From contig CAVPQI010000001.1 in NCBI GenBank assembly GCA_963707515.1, positions 1,240,001 to 1,304,000 of the forward strand: DNA of 64,000 nucleotides. Reading direction: 5' to 3'. A program made the translations under genes and the position numbers. The stretch is from Sva-07 sp963707515. Its GTDB lineage: Bacteria > Actinomycetota > Acidimicrobiia > Acidimicrobiales > Ilumatobacteraceae. Position 1 is the first letter of the stretch. Every line of letters begins with the position of its first letter. This document shows, one piece after another, positions 63,267 to 64,000 of the stretch. Under the pieces are notes generated by a model. That model made no database searches. It was not told the origin of the DNA and saw only the letters and a list, made by a program, of their open reading frames with translations.

Positions 63267-64000
63267 ATGGGCACCCTGAAGATCGAGATCGATCCATCCG
63301 ACGCGGGCTTCGACGCCGACCGGCTGGCGCGCATCGACACCCACTTCCAGCGCTACGTCGACGACCGCCAATTGGCGGGCTGGCAGGTCGCCGTCAGCCG
63401 CCGCGGGCAACTCGTCCATGCCTCGACGAGCGGACACCGCGACCTCGAGCGCGCCGCCCCGTTCGACGACGACACGGTCGTGCGCATGTTCTCGATGACC
63501 AAGCCGATCACCTCGGTGGCGGCGATGATGCTCTACGAGGAGGGGAGGTTCGAGCTGAAGTCGCCGATCTCCGCCTGGCTGCCCGAGTTCGCCGACACGC
63601 GGGTCTACCGTTCGGGCTCGTTCCTCGCCCCGGTCACCGAACCGCTGACCGAACCGATCCGCGTCTGGCACCTGCTCACCCACACGTCGGGGCTGACGTA
63701 CGGCTTCCACAACACCCACGTCACCGACGCCATCTACCGGCGCAACGGATTCGAGTGGGGCACCCCGCCCCACGCCGACCTCGCCGAGTGCAGCCGTCTG
63801 TTGGCGGGCATGCCGCTGGCGTTCCAGCCCGGCTCGGAGTGGAACTACGGCGTGTCGACCGACGTCCTCGGGCGTCTCGTCGAGGTGGTGTCCGGGATGC
63901 CGCTCGACGAGTTCTTCCGCACCCGGATCTTCGAACCGCTCGGGATGACCGAGACCGACTTCCACTGCCACGACGAGTGGCAGGACCGCTTCGCCACCCT
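63267..64000 (+). CDS. beta-lactamase-fold serine hydrolase (class C/EstB-like), 3' truncated by window edge
   Basis: Open from ATG 63267 to the right edge (244 codons). Class C signatures: the SxxK nucleophile motif SMTK (Ser76, Lys79), the WHLLTHTSGLTYGF region, and the Tyr motif YGVS (Tyr194) in place of YxN, as is common in family VIII carboxylesterases and EstB-type enzymes. CATGCT ends 6 bp before the ATG. No signal peptide is visible, so it is cytosolic. Likely an esterase; beta-lactamase activity is less likely. Confidence 0.88.
   Translation, partial: MGTLKIEIDPSDAGFDADRLARIDTHFQRYVDDRQLAGWQVAVSRRGQLVHASTSGHRDLERAAPFDDDTVVRMFSMTKPITSVAAMMLYEEGRFELKSPISAWLPEFADTRVYRSGSFLAPVTEPLTEPIRVWHLLTHTSGLTYGFHNTHVTDAIYRRNGFEWGTPPHADLAECSRLLAGMPLAFQPGSEWNYGVSTDVLGRLVEVVSGMPLDEFFRTRIFEPLGMTETDFHCHDEWQDRFAT

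Overview
The window is 64 kb of very GC-rich, densely coded bacterial chromosome. Gene content points to an actinobacterium: a myo-inositol-phosphate synthase, a WS/DGAT acyltransferase next to a HAD-PlsC fusion, many D/T/S-rich lipoproteins, and a DUF222/HNH remnant. Promoters that drive leaderless or nearly leaderless genes are common. An Acidimicrobiia (Ilumatobacter-like) origin fits, but that is an inference, since no rRNA or other marker is present. I saw no tRNA, rRNA, CRISPR array, prophage or integron.

Layout. 1-5 kb: a TldD/PmbA pair (tldD enters from the left edge), a small Ala/Lys-rich protein followed by a short direct-repeat cluster, then sulfotransferase-like, PPOX-like and unknown genes. 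5-9 kb: MOSC protein, WS/DGAT acyltransferase and HAD-PlsC fusion, all on the minus strand (lipid assembly). 8.9-14 kb: a lipoprotein fusing a solute-binding domain, two peptidoglycan-binding repeats and a fasciclin domain; a D-amino-acid-oxidase-like gene divergent from a frameshifted saccharopine-dehydrogenase-like gene. 14-17 kb: AcuI-type reductase, rhodanese, TauE exporter. 16.9-21.2 kb: a TPP riboswitch and a thiamine salvage operon (thiamine pyrophosphokinase plus ThiB-ThiP-ThiQ). 21.3-23 kb: two unknown helical proteins. 23-25.6 kb: gnd and zwf. 25.6-29.4 kb: a minus-strand operon of ECF sigma factor, zinc-finger membrane anti-sigma candidate, ABC ATPase and two membrane subunits. 29.5-35.3 kb: two lipoproteins (one a nucleoside-hydrolase homologue with altered active site), a LuxR-type ATPase regulator with an altered Walker A, and a secreted collagen-like protein with two Hcp-like domains. 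35.4-37.8 kb: frameshifted SGNH hydrolase, HNH remnant, class II aldolase. 37.9-43.9 kb: a cobalamin locus, with a BtuF-C-D-type ABC importer behind a cobalamin riboswitch, divergent from cobO-cobU-cobT-cobS. 43.9-53.8 kb: amino-acid metabolism (aspartate aminotransferase, serC, metY, ilvBNC with a classical attenuator, folD). 53.9-55.1 kb: a REP-associated transposase gene between two inverted arrays of a 34-bp repeat. 55.1-64 kb: lipoproteins, a Gly/Asp/Trp-tailed exported protein, ino1, a LysR regulator, 5-formyl-THF cyclo-ligase, flavin reductase, small membrane proteins and a beta-lactamase-fold hydrolase cut by the right edge.

How it works together. Three RNA-level switches are readable directly: TPP controlling thiamine salvage, cobalamin controlling the B12 importer, and leader-peptide attenuation controlling ilvBNC. 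Five conserved genes (saccharopine-dehydrogenase-like, SGNH hydrolase, aspC, PAC2, metY) carry single-base frameshifts with intact family sequence on both sides. Such clustering, including in genes expected to be needed, is best explained by sequence or assembly errors rather than decay. The most unusual items are the Hcp/collagen protein with its neighbouring regulator, the RAYT with inverted repeat arrays, the SBP-PG-binding-fasciclin fusion, and the repeated promoter-to-start-codon geometry.
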